Assembly: GCF_023617305.1 (NCBI RefSeq)
Contig: NZ_CP081485.1
Location: 672,501-736,500, forward strand
DNA length: 64,000 nucleotides
Direction: 5' to 3'
DNA from: Methanobrevibacter sp. TLL-48-HuF1
Lineage (GTDB): Archaea; Methanobacteriota; Methanobacteria; Methanobacteriales; Methanobacteriaceae
Shown: one piece after another, positions 38,188 to 46,427 of the stretch
Position numbering within the stretch: the stretch's first letter is position 1
Layout: each line of letters opens with the position of its first letter
Notes under the pieces: model-generated
Databases searched by the model: none
Seen by the model: the letters and a program-made list of their open reading frames with translations, nothing else
Told to the model about the DNA's origin: nothing
Program-made: the position numbers and the translations under genes

Positions 38188-40203
38188 CTAAGCAAAACCC
38201 AGTAACAAACCGCCTTGATATATTATAAGTGCTACAATATAACCGGTTGCTAATGTGATAACAGACATAGTTAACGGCCATTTCCAACTGTTGGTTTCCT
38301 GTTTGATTGTACCGATAGCCGCGAAACAAGGAACATACAGCAGTACAAATGCCATAAATGCATATGCTGAAAGCGGAGTGAACAATTGATGAACAGCTGC
38401 ATCAATACCCGAACCCTCTTCTTCTACACCGAACAGTGAACTGAATGTAGATACAACAACCTCCTTAGCAACTAAACCAAATAAGATTGCTACAGCTGGT
38501 TGCCATTCTCCGAAACCAAGAGGAGCGAAAATTGGTGCTATTGCAGTACCTATTTGACCAATTGCACTTTCCTGAGATCCGTATTCAACACCAAATGGTA
38601 CACTACTTAAAACCCATACAATAATGGATGCTGCAAGAATAATAGTTCCTGCTTTTCTAAGGAATCCTTTAGTTTTATCCCATGTATGTAATAATACACC
38701 TTTTAAGGATGGGACTTTATATGTTGGAAGTTCCATAACAAATGGGGAAGACATTCCTTTAAACATAGTTCTTTTAAGAATAGCTGCAACAATAAGTGCA
38801 ACAACGATTCCCAATAAATAAATTGAGAATAATACCTGACCCTGATTTGCAGCGAAAAATGCTGAAATTAATAATGCATATACCGGTAATCTTGCAGTAC
38901 ATGACATGAATGGAACAAGCATCATGGAAAGTAAACGATCAGATTCGTTTTCCATTGTTCTGGTAGCCATAATTGCTGGAACACCACAACCAAATCCTAA
39001 AATCATAGGAATAAAAGATTTACCATGAAGACCAACTAATTTATGCATAACTCTATCCATAACAAAAGCAGCTCTAGCTAAGTAACCGCTGTCTTCTAGA
39101 ATACTTATGAATAAAAACATAATGATAATAATTGGTAAAAAGGTTAATACTCCACCTACTCCTCCAATAATACCGTCAACAATAAAAGATGAAAGTACTG
39201 AATCACCTAATACTCCGCCAATTGCTTCACCTAATAAACCAAAACCTTCATCAATCAGATCTTGGAAAGGCGCTCCAATTGTAAAAGTAAGCTGGAACAT
39301 AATATACATAATAACTAAAAATATAGGAATTCCTAAAATTCTGTTAGTTAAATATTTATCAATCTTATCAGATACTGTTGGTTTTTCCACAGCAGGTTTA
39401 CTTACTGCTTCATTCATAAGTCCATCAATAAATGCATATCTCGCATTAGCTATTACTTCTTCTGCACTTTCATTATAAATATCTGCTAAGTGTGCAGCTA
39501 CTTTATCAGTTTCTCTCAATATTTGAGAAGCATTTTTAGATTTTTGAACTTTTTCTATTACAATAGCATCCTTTTCCAATAATTTTATTGCTGTCCACAT
39601 TGCTGGAACGTCAGTTAAATTACTATCTTTTTCAATTAATGATTGAAGATCTCCTAAATGTTCTTTTAATTCAGGGCCATAAACCAATTTTTGAGTGGTA
39701 TCAATATGTTTATTAGCTACTTTTTTAACTGTAGACAATAACTCATCAAAACCATCTTTATTTTTAGCATTAATTTCAACAACAGGGAAACCTAATAACT
39801 CAGCCATTAATTTAATATCAATAATATGTTCTTTTTTCTTTGCAAAATCATTCATATTAAGAGCCATTACTAAGTTTGCACCTAATTCCATCATTTGAAC
39901 AGTCAGATACAAATTACGTTCTAAATTAGCAGCATCTACCACATTAACAATCACATCAGAATCATCATCTACAATGAAATCCCTTGAAACGATTTCTTCA
40001 ATAGAATGAGCACTTAATGCATAATTACCAGGTAAATCAACAACATCAAAGCGAGTAGCATCATAATCAAAATGACCTTCTGCCCTTTCAACAGTTTTAC
40101 CAGGCCAGTTACCTACATGCTGATGCATACCTGTTAATTGATTGAATACTGTAGTTTTACCCACATTCGGGTTTCCTGCTAATCCTACAATACATTCTTT
40201 CAT
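38188..40203 (-). CDS. feoB: Ferrous iron transporter FeoB
   Basis: This 671-residue protein starts with a G-domain: [16 protein letters not shown] (G1), [15 protein letters not shown] (G3) and [10 protein letters not shown] (G4, NxxD). A helical GDI-like linker follows, then a membrane part of about eight segments with the two gate regions ([15 protein letters not shown] and [16 protein letters not shown]). It imports Fe2+ across the cytoplasmic membrane. TAGGAGAATGG precedes the ATG. The length is normal. Confidence 0.95.
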   Translation of the reverse strand: MKECIVGLAGNPNVGKTTVFNQLTGMHQHVGNWPGKTVERAEGHFDYDATRFDVVDLPGNYALSAHSIEEIVSRDFIVDDDSDVIVNVVDAANLERNLYLTVQMMELGANLVMALNMNDFAKKKEHIIDIKLMAELLGFPVVEINAKNKDGFDELLSTVKKVANKHIDTTQKLVYGPELKEHLGDLQSLIEKDSNLTDVPAMWTAIKLLEKDAIVIEKVQKSKNASQILRETDKVAAHLADIYNESAEEVIANARYAFIDGLMNEAVSKPAVEKPTVSDKIDKYLTNRILGIPIFLVIMYIMFQLTFTIGAPFQDLIDEGFGLLGEAIGGVLGDSVLSSFIVDGIIGGVGGVLTFLPIIIIMFLFISILEDSGYLARAAFVMDRVMHKLVGLHGKSFIPMILGFGCGVPAIMATRTMENESDRLLSMMLVPFMSCTARLPVYALLISAFFAANQGQVLFSIYLLGIVVALIVAAILKRTMFKGMSSPFVMELPTYKVPSLKGVLLHTWDKTKGFLRKAGTIILAASIIVWVLSSVPFGVEYGSQESAIGQIGTAIAPIFAPLGFGEWQPAVAILFGLVAKEVVVSTFSSLFGVEEEGSGIDAAVHQLFTPLSAYAFMAFVLLYVPCFAAIGTIKQETNSWKWPLTMSVITLATGYIVALIIYQGGLLLGFA

Positions 40204-40280
40204 TAACCATTCTCCTATTTTTGTTAGAACGAATTTTTATTAAAAATTCTATTTTATATTAATTAAATAAAAATTTAAAT

Positions 40281-40411
40281 TTAGGCATACCTAAATTTAA
40301 GTTTAAAAATTTATTATAATTTATCAAATATTTGCAACTTAAAAATAAGGCTTGCCTAAACCTACACTTAACTTTTGTTTTAATGCTATTTAAATGTTTA
40401 GGTAAGCCAAA
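40281..40411 (-). promoter_or_regulatory. feoB upstream DtxR-type boxes
   Basis: Boxes lie at 40281-40294 (TTAGGCATACCTAA, inside a longer AAATTTAGG..CCTAAATTT palindrome), 40346-40359 (TAAGGCTTGCCTAA) and 40398-40411 (TTAGGTAAGCCAAA). AT-rich TATA-like sequence for the minus strand lies between the first two (about 40308-40330). The first two therefore flank the probable feoB promoter. Confidence 0.65.
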
Positions 40412-40431
40412 AATATCGAAGAATTTATATA
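40398..40431 (+). promoter_or_regulatory. Orphan + strand promoter head of the iron-box array
   Basis: Box 40398-40411 is followed after 26 bp (start to start) by TTTATATACTAT (TATA box 40424-40431). These are the same elements that head the four downstream units. There is no box at the usual +42 position; the next box (40480) is 56 bp on. The transcript body is missing, because unit 1 begins here. It may be a degenerate or truncated fifth unit. Confidence 0.4.
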
Positions 40432-40479
40432 CTATCCAATAACAATAGTTATATTAATTATTAAAAGTAAGTAAAAAGT

Positions 40480-40807
40480 TTAGGCGTACCTAAAAAAATA
40501 GGAAGCTTTATATACCACAACAACTAACCTAATACATAGTGGTGTAAAATTAGGCACACCTAAATTAATAGGATCCCTAAATTACAACTACTTAAAAAAA
40601 CACATTATTAGTCAAATAATAAAACTCCAAAATTATATTATATTAAATTGGTTTTCACAATTTTCTAATTTAATATAAAAAAACATGGAAACAACACTGC
40701 CAAGTTTCCATGGCAAAAAAACACAGGGTGTTTAAAAAAACATGAATTCTTAGATTTAAACACCAATTATCTCTTTTTAAAAAACAATTAAATTTTATCT
40801 GAAAATT
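40480..40807 (+). ncRNA. Iron-box unit 1: promoter plus candidate structured small RNA
   Basis: Box TTAGGCGTACCTAA (40480-40493), TTTATATA (40507-40514) and box TTAGGCACACCTAA (40550-40563) form the promoter. Transcription should begin near 40535. The body has three hairpins: a 12-bp AT stem (40638-40649 with 40667-40678), CATGGAAAC/GTTTCCATG (40684-40692 with 40704-40712) and GGTGTTTAAA/TTTAAACACC (40727-40736 with 40755-40764). A CTCTTTTT tract at 40771-40778 follows. The RNA would be about 240 nt. The only ORF, 16 codons at the second hairpin, has no ribosome binding site. Confidence 0.55.
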
Positions 40808-41133
40808 TTAGGTATACCTAAAAAAATAGGAAGCTTTATATACCACAACAACTAACCTAATACATAGTGGTGTAAAATTAGGCACACCTAAACTTATAGG
40901 ATCCCTAAATTACAACTACTTAAAAAAACACATTATTAGTCAAATAATAAAACTCCAAAATTATATTATATTAAATTGGTTTTCACAATTTTCTAATTTA
41001 ATATAAAAAACATGGAAACAACACTGCCAAGTTTCCATGGCAAAAAAACACAGGGTGTTTAAAAAACATGAATTCTTAGATTTAAACACCAATTATCTCT
41101 TTTTAAAAAACAATTAATTTTTATCTGAAAATT
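40808..41133 (+). ncRNA. Iron-box unit 2: near-identical copy of unit 1
   Basis: Boxes at 40808-40821 (TTAGGTATACCTAA) and 40878-40891 (TTAGGCACACCTAA) flank TTTATATA at 40835-40842, with the same 27- and 43-bp spacings as unit 1. The body has the same three hairpins (first stem 40966-40977 with 40995-41006) and ends at a T tract at about 41097-41104. By eye only about eight differences separate it from unit 1 over 326 bp, mostly in A-run length and the box centre, which points to a recent tandem duplication. Confidence 0.55.
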
Positions 41134-41432
41134 TTAGGCATGCCTAAAAAAATGAAAACCTTTATATACTATCACGAACTACAGTATAAATGGTGATTGA
41201 AATTAGGCATGCCTAAATTTATTGGGATCTTAATTTAAAATTACCTATATCAGTCAAAATAAAATGAATATGGTCTCCAAATAGATATTAAATTAAAACA
41301 ATCCACTCCCTAATTTAATATTTTACCTCCATATTATTTTCCTCAAATTAGGTGTTTAAAATCGGACAAACATCAATTTAAACACCTACTTCTCTCTTTT
41401 TAAAAAATTAATTTTATTTTTATATATGAATT
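41134..41432 (+). ncRNA. Iron-box unit 3: diverged copy with conserved structure
   Basis: Boxes TTAGGCATGCCTAA (41134-41147 and 41203-41216) flank TTTATATA (41161-41168). The primary sequence differs from units 1-2, but the structure is kept. An 11-bp ATATTAAATTA/TAATTTAATAT stem (41285-41295 with 41311-41321) is enclosed by AATATGG/CCATATT. A 12-bp TAGGTGTTTAAA/TTTAAACACCTA stem (41349-41360 with 41377-41388) precedes CTCTCTTTTT. Compensated changes in stems suggest a folded RNA is under selection. Size is about 210 nt. Confidence 0.5.
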
Positions 41433-41738
41433 TTTGGTAAACCTAAAAAAATAAAAACATTTATATACTATCATGAACTACAGTATAACTGGTGATGAAA
41501 ATTAGGTATACCTAAAAATATCTAATTTGAAATTACTAATGTGTTGTTGGTTTAAAACCATATTACTACACTCCGATTGTTATTAAATTAGTTTATACTC
41601 TCTTTCTCTAATTTAATAAAAAGCATATAACTACTCTCACGAAATTAAATATGTATTATCATATTTAATTTCACCTATCAAATAAAATATTTATTTTTAA
41701 GATTAAACAGAATAATCAAAGTATATGGAGATGATCTT
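41433..41738 (+). ncRNA. Iron-box unit 4: structured leader of a small Cys-rich gene
   Basis: Boxes TTTGGTAAACCTAA (41433-41446) and TTAGGTATACCTAA (41502-41515) flank TTTATATA (41460-41467). The body has TGGTTT-A-AAACCA (41548-41560), TTATTAAATTAG/CTAATTTAATAA (41580-41591 with 41608-41619) and a perfect 13-bp hairpin (41641-41653 with 41660-41672). No clear T tract follows, and the transcript could read on into the ribosome binding site and small gene at 41739. It could be a leader or a separate RNA. Confidence 0.45.
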
Positions 41739-41852
41739 ATGGGTGTAAGACCAAGTTGTTGCGAAGCACCAAAAGAAGAAACAAGCAAAGTAAAAAAGAA
41801 TATTAAAAAAGTATTTAATTTCTTCTTCGGATGCTGCAAAAATAAAAAATAA
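41739..41852 (+). CDS. 37-residue Cys-Cys peptide behind an iron-box promoter
   Basis: ATG 41739 is preceded by GGAGATGATC (41727-41736), an almost perfect match to the archaeal anti-Shine-Dalgarno. The peptide has a CC pair near each end (RPSCCEAP and FFGCCKNKK). Between them is a lysine-rich helix with an amphipathic VFNFFF stretch. Four cysteines in two adjacent pairs could bind metal or be lipidated or disulfide-linked. I recognise no family. Its place after iron-box unit 4 suggests expression under iron limitation. Confidence 0.65.
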   Translation: MGVRPSCCEAPKEETSKVKKNIKKVFNFFFGCCKNKK

Positions 41853-42076
41853 ACAATTATAAAAATTATTTAATTTTATTATAAACTTTTTTTAAAATAT
41901 TTCAAAAACTAAACAAAACCATTATTTAATAGCATTATTTTAATAGAACTAATACAATAAAGGCTTTTTTTAAAAAAAATATAAACAATAAACATGATAA
42001 AAACAGAATAAACATTTAAGTATAATGAAAAGGATAAATAAATTACAATATTAATAAAATTTTAAGTAGGCGTAAT

Positions 42077-42793
42077 ATGAGAAGAAGAAAAAAATTGATT
42101 ATCGCCATTTTACTTGTTATTCTAATTGGATTAATATCAGTAATTGCCGGTGCATTATTCTTACCACAGGACAATGAATTAGCTCAAGGTTCAAAGAATA
42201 TACTTGTATGTGCAATTGATGAAAGTGAACCAAGACCTGGAATGGGTGCTTGTGATATGGCATTTATTGTATCACTACAAGATGGTGAACTTGTCAATTA
42301 TACTGAAATATATCCTCATGGAATGACTCACCCTAATGCTTCAGAGCCACAAGAAGCTCAAGAACAAGGAGCTGGCGAAAAATTGTTACTTCATGATTCC
42401 TTCTGGGATAATGACACTAAAAAATCAATGCAACTAGCAAAAGAAATTGTAGAATACAATACTAGTGAAAATATTGATGCTGTTGTAGCTGTTAACAGTG
42501 AAGCATTAGATGCAATATTGAAAAGTGCTGGAACATTAGATGTTAATGGTACTCAAATGAATGCAAGTGGTATTGACCTAATAAGAGAAGAACAATATAA
42601 TGGTGGGCAAACTAGAGGAGCTGCAGTAATGGATATTGTAAAAGCTGCAGGTCACGCAGCAAGCGACCCTATTAAAAAAGCAGAAATGATTAATGCTGCT
42701 TTAGACCAATATTCAAAAGGAAATATTGTAATGGAACCTCAAGGAGCATTTGTAGGTTTACTTGCTTCCAAAGGAATTAATAATTTAATATAA
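42077..42793 (+). CDS. DUF4012-like exported protein
   Basis: This 238-residue protein has a basic N-terminus and one membrane segment (residues 8-30), then an exported domain. NILVCAIDESEPRPGMGACDMAFIVSL resembles the DUF4012 opening, and VVAVNSEALDAILKSAG the LytR-like fold of that family. The function is unknown, perhaps cell-wall related. The 224 bp upstream (41853-42076) is AT-rich; I see only weak promoter-like sequence there. Confidence 0.65.
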   Translation: MRRRKKLIIAILLVILIGLISVIAGALFLPQDNELAQGSKNILVCAIDESEPRPGMGACDMAFIVSLQDGELVNYTEIYPHGMTHPNASEPQEAQEQGAGEKLLLHDSFWDNDTKKSMQLAKEIVEYNTSENIDAVVAVNSEALDAILKSAGTLDVNGTQMNASGIDLIREEQYNGGQTRGAAVMDIVKAAGHAASDPIKKAEMINAALDQYSKGNIVMEPQGAFVGLLASKGINNLI

Positions 42794-42875
42794 TGGAAAT
42801 TACTTTCATTATATCCTTATTTTTTAAAATTTAAACAAAATTAAATAGCATATTTTCAATTTTTATAAGAAAACT

Positions 42876-43012
42876 TTATATATAATGTAAACTAATTTTT
42901 ACATATGTAATGTATATATTACATATTTTATTTTTTAAAATCCTGAATTTTAAATCAAAATTACAGCAGGTATCACTTCCTACCTGCCACATATGTAAAA
43001 TATATATTACAT
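42876..43012 (+). promoter_or_regulatory. ABC operon promoter with duplicated 24-bp element
   Basis: A TTTATATATAATG promoter-like box is at about 42876-42888. A 24-bp element containing ATGTAAT-N6-ATTACAT occurs at 42901-42924 and, with two mismatches, at 42989-43012. Between them is a GCAGGTA-N8-TACCTGC inverted repeat (42966-42987). The first copy covers the expected transcription start. This is a probable operator for an unidentified repressor of the downstream ABC genes. Confidence 0.45.
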
Positions 43013-43072
43013 TTACAAGTTATAAAATAGCTAATAACAAAGACCCTACTGCTATTACAAAAAGGTAATACT

Positions 43073-44017
43073 ATGACAGAATACATTATAGAAACAAAAA
43101 ACCTAACAAAACGCTTTGGAAAAGATATTGCAGTTAATTCAATTAATATGAAAATTGAAAGGGGGAAAATATATGGATTACTTGGCAGAAATGGAGCTGG
43201 AAAAACTACAACTATGTGCATGCTTCTAAATCTGTCAGAACCAACATCAGGTGAAATTAAGCTTTTTGGAGAAGACTACAAAAAACACCAAAAAGAAAAT
43301 TACTCCAAAACAGGATCCATAATTGAAACTCCAGGATTTTACGAAAACCTCAATGCAGTTGAAAATTTAAAGATAATAGCTAAATTAAGAGGCAATTACA
43401 ACAGAAAAACAATAGATGAAGTTCTGAATCTTGTCTGTTTATATGATGCAAAATATAAAAAATTTAAAGACTTTTCTTTAGGCATGAAACAAAGATTGGG
43501 AATAGCTGCAGCTATAATGCACAGTCCTGATTTGTTGATTTTAGATGAACCTATAAACGGACTGGATCCCGTTGGAATTAAAGAAATAAGATCCCTTTTA
43601 AAAACATTGGCGAATGACTACGGAACAACAATTCTTATTTCCAGCCACATCCTAAGTGAAATTGAACATATTGCCGATGTTATCGGCGTTATGGACCATG
43701 GAAATCTCATTGAAGAACTGTCTAAAAAAGAACTGGAAAACAGATTAAATAAGTATGTTGATTTTGAAGTTTCAGACATTCAGCTAGCTTCAGAAATTCT
43801 TAAACAAACAGGATTTAGAGAAAACATTGATTTTGCAGTTACAAAAACTCCAGAAAATACTCTTTTAATCCGTTTAATTAGTCATTTGGATGCAAGAGAT
43901 GAAATTAATGAAAAGTTTGTTAAATCCGGGATTAAAGTATCAAAATTAATATTATGTGAAGAAAACCTGGAAGAATTCTTTACAAGACTCATAGGCAATG
44001 ATGTACGTTTTTCATAG
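43073..44017 (+). CDS. ABC transporter ATP-binding protein, BcrA-like
   Basis: The 314-residue ATPase has Walker A GRNGAGKTTTMCMLL, the Q-loop region GSIIETPGFYENL, signature FSLGMKQRLGIAAA and Walker B LLILDEPINGLDPVG. The IIETPGFY stretch is typical of bacitracin/lantibiotic-type exporters. The C-terminal 90 residues are the usual extension. It probably forms a complex with the two permeases downstream, possibly for antimicrobial peptide resistance. Confidence 0.82.
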   Translation: MTEYIIETKNLTKRFGKDIAVNSINMKIERGKIYGLLGRNGAGKTTTMCMLLNLSEPTSGEIKLFGEDYKKHQKENYSKTGSIIETPGFYENLNAVENLKIIAKLRGNYNRKTIDEVLNLVCLYDAKYKKFKDFSLGMKQRLGIAAAIMHSPDLLILDEPINGLDPVGIKEIRSLLKTLANDYGTTILISSHILSEIEHIADVIGVMDHGNLIEELSKKELENRLNKYVDFEVSDIQLASEILKQTGFRENIDFAVTKTPENTLLIRLISHLDARDEINEKFVKSGIKVSKLILCEENLEEFFTRLIGNDVRFS

Positions 44018-44026
44018 GTGATTATT

Positions 44027-44749
44027 ATGATGACATTTATTCAAAGTGAACTTATAAAACTTAAACATTCAAAAATATTCCTGCTGACTGTTCTTGGAGC
44101 ACTTACATTTCCGTTCCTGCTTTATTTAAGTTTAATCAGCGGAACTGCTGACGGATTCGAAAGTATGCTTCGGGCATGTAATCAGTTTACAGGATCAATG
44201 TTTAATATTGTTCTTTTTGCAATTGTAGTTTCATACATATTTGGAAGGGAATACACAGAACATACCTTAAAAACAATGATGACAATTCCCATATCCCGTG
44301 GAAAATTCATTTTAGGAAAATATCTGATGTTTTTCATATGGACGATGATTTTAGTAGCTATTACATTCTTATCCACATGTATCTTCGGATATCTTGGTGG
44401 AGTCAACCATATAACACTAACAGGAGCTATTGGATGCTGTAAAGAAATATTTATTACAAATATTTTGTTATTTTTAAGTTTCACCCCATTTGTGTTTTTA
44501 TCATTGATTGTGCCGAACATGGTAGCTGCAATGGTTACAGGGGCTGCATTCAGCATTGGAAATCTCATGATTTCTTCAACCAAGTATGCTCCCTATTTTC
44601 CCTGGAGCAGTTCATATCTAATCGGAGCAAATGAAATAGCCAACTATTCCTGCAGCACAGCAACTTCACTAGCTATTATATTAGCAGCATCTGCAGCAGG
44701 AGCAATAATTTCATACATCTACTTTACAAAAAAGGATGTTTACATTTAA
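44027..44749 (+). CDS. ABC-2 type permease, copy 1
   Basis: This protein of about 240 residues has six membrane segments. It opens with QSELIKLKHSKIFLLTVLGAL and ends in STATSLAIIL...YIYFTKKDVYI, shared with copy 2. FGREYTEHTLKTMMTIPISR is the ABC-2/BcrB-like coupling region. The start is one of two adjacent ATGs (44027/44030) after AGGTGAT. A 12-bp hairpin (44731-44742 with 44747-44758) overlaps its stop codon. Confidence 0.8.
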   Translation: MMTFIQSELIKLKHSKIFLLTVLGALTFPFLLYLSLISGTADGFESMLRACNQFTGSMFNIVLFAIVVSYIFGREYTEHTLKTMMTIPISRGKFILGKYLMFFIWTMILVAITFLSTCIFGYLGGVNHITLTGAIGCCKEIFITNILLFLSFTPFVFLSLIVPNMVAAMVTGAAFSIGNLMISSTKYAPYFPWSSSYLIGANEIANYSCSTATSLAIILAASAAGAIISYIYFTKKDVYI

Positions 44750-44774
44750 ACATCCTTTAACAGAGGTTTTTACA

Positions 44775-45497
44775 ATGATAACACTTATTCAGACAGAATT
44801 TATAAAACTGAAACATTCAAAAATATTCCTGCTGACCGTTCTTGGAGCACTTAGCATTCCTGCTTTACTCTATATTGCTCTTCTTACAGGAGAATATGCA
44901 ACATTTCAGGGTCTGCTTGACTATTGTGCCACTTATGCATGTGCACTGTTTTATATAATCATATTTACAATTATTATAGCTTATCTTTTTGGTAGAGAAT
45001 ACACGGAACATACTTTAAAAACAGTATTAACTGCTCCACTATCTAAAACAAAACTGCTGTTTGGAAAATATCTGATGTTTTTCATATGGACATTTATAAT
45101 CACTACAATTACATTTACAGGCACTGTACTTGCTGCATACTTCGGCGGAATTTCAGATATTACACTGTCTGCTGGATTAAATAGCTATAAGGAAATGTTA
45201 ATTTCAGTGTTTTTACTCTGTTTAAGCTTTTCTCCATTTGTATTTCTTTCACTGATTATGCCAAATATGGTTTTTTCAATGGTTACAGGTGCTATATTCA
45301 GTATTATAAACTTATTTGTTTATTCAACCAAATATACTCCATATATTCCATGGTGCAGTCCTTATCTGATCGGATCAAATGAAATATCCAACTATTCCTG
45401 CAGCACAGCAACTTCACTAGCTATAATACTGGCCACATTTGCAATCGGAATGACAATTTCATATATCTACTTTACAAAAAAGGATGTTTACCTATAA
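44775..45497 (+). CDS. ABC-2 type permease, copy 2
   Basis: This 240-residue protein has the same layout as copy 1 and is clearly its tandem paralogue: ELIKLKHSKIFLL versus EFIKLKHSKIFLL, FGREYTEHTLKT in both, and near-identical C-termini. It differs most in the extracellular loops. The start is ATG 44775 behind AGAGG. A matching hairpin (45482-45490 with 45495-45503) follows, here with a T tract, ending the operon. Confidence 0.8.
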   Translation: MITLIQTEFIKLKHSKIFLLTVLGALSIPALLYIALLTGEYATFQGLLDYCATYACALFYIIIFTIIIAYLFGREYTEHTLKTVLTAPLSKTKLLFGKYLMFFIWTFIITTITFTGTVLAAYFGGISDITLSAGLNSYKEMLISVFLLCLSFSPFVFLSLIMPNMVFSMVTGAIFSIINLFVYSTKYTPYIPWCSPYLIGSNEISNYSCSTATSLAIILATFAIGMTISYIYFTKKDVYL

Positions 45498-45505
45498 ACA
45501 TCCCT

Positions 45506-46423
45506 TTAAATTTTTGGCTCCATTTTTTTAATGAACAAAGCCATGAAAACTACAATCAACGGGAAAAAGAACATATACATTATGAGTACCATTTCTCCAG
45601 ATACAATATCCCCCACAACTGTTGATGCTGCCATTAACATGATTAAAATTATAACAGGAGCCAGAATAGCCACAAAAGTATAAATCAGAATAAAACCATT
45701 TAATTTTTGAGAGTATTCTTTTAGTTTAATCTGCATATCAAATGAAATATCTTCAGCAATCACATTTAAGCTGCCGGCTAAATTTCCGCCAACTCTCAAA
45801 GTTCCTACAATCTGATGAACTGCTCTTGACAAACCCTCTGATGATACTCTGCACGACATTCCCATCAATGCATCTTCACTTGATTTACCATATTTGATTT
45901 CTTTTAAAACTCTTTTAAACTCCCCTGAAAGAGATCCGTAATTTGCCATAGATACAGTAAGCAATGTATCATGCAATCCTTTTCCTGCCTTTAGTTCAGT
46001 TGCCATATGCCTTAAAGCATAAGGCAATTCAAAATTCAAATCATCATATTTATGTTTCTGACTGATTTTTGGAAAATACAGCATAAAAATATAAATCATA
46101 ACCATTAACGTTAAATAAATTCCTGCAATTTCAAATTCTGCAGTTATAAACAATATGAAAAATATTAAAACCCCAATAGCTATTGCTTTTTTTCTTAAAA
46201 AATATTTCAAGAATACTTTTCGTGATTTATTTAACAGTTTATTCTGGGATTCTTTTTGTTTTTTGACTTCAGTGAAATTAATTTTAGCAAATAATTTGGG
46301 ATTTAACTCTTTTTTTACCTTATTTCTTTTAGGAAGTTTTATATTTTTAAAATTGAAATTTTTAAAAAAGTTAAAAATATCTAAAAACACATCAGCTACA
46401 ATTATAAAGAAATTGCCAAACAC
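45506..46423 (-). CDS. Type II secretion F / TadC-like membrane protein
   Basis: The 305-residue protein has membrane segments near residues 75-125 and at the C-terminus, with a cytoplasmic T2SSF domain between (ELKAGKGLHDTLLTVSMANYGSLSGEF and VGGNLAGSLNVIAEDIS). It is the platform protein for a type IV pilus-like or archaellum-like machine. It follows its ATPase gene by 4 bp. No pilin or prepilin peptidase gene is near. Confidence 0.78.
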   Translation of the reverse strand: MFGNFFIIVADVFLDIFNFFKNFNFKNIKLPKRNKVKKELNPKLFAKINFTEVKKQKESQNKLLNKSRKVFLKYFLRKKAIAIGVLIFFILFITAEFEIAGIYLTLMVMIYIFMLYFPKISQKHKYDDLNFELPYALRHMATELKAGKGLHDTLLTVSMANYGSLSGEFKRVLKEIKYGKSSEDALMGMSCRVSSEGLSRAVHQIVGTLRVGGNLAGSLNVIAEDISFDMQIKLKEYSQKLNGFILIYTFVAILAPVIILIMLMAASTVVGDIVSGEMVLIMYMFFFPLIVVFMALFIKKMEPKI

Positions 46424-46427
46424 ATTA

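Noticed and set aside
40684-40731. 16-codon ORF (METTLPSFHG..) in iron-box units 1 and 2
   Set aside because: It has no ribosome binding site, coincides with a strong hairpin and is absent from units 3 and 4.
40480-41432. Insertion sequence or MITE explanation for the tandem units
   Set aside because: There are no terminal inverted repeats with target duplications and no transposase; the units are head-to-tail and promoter-bearing.
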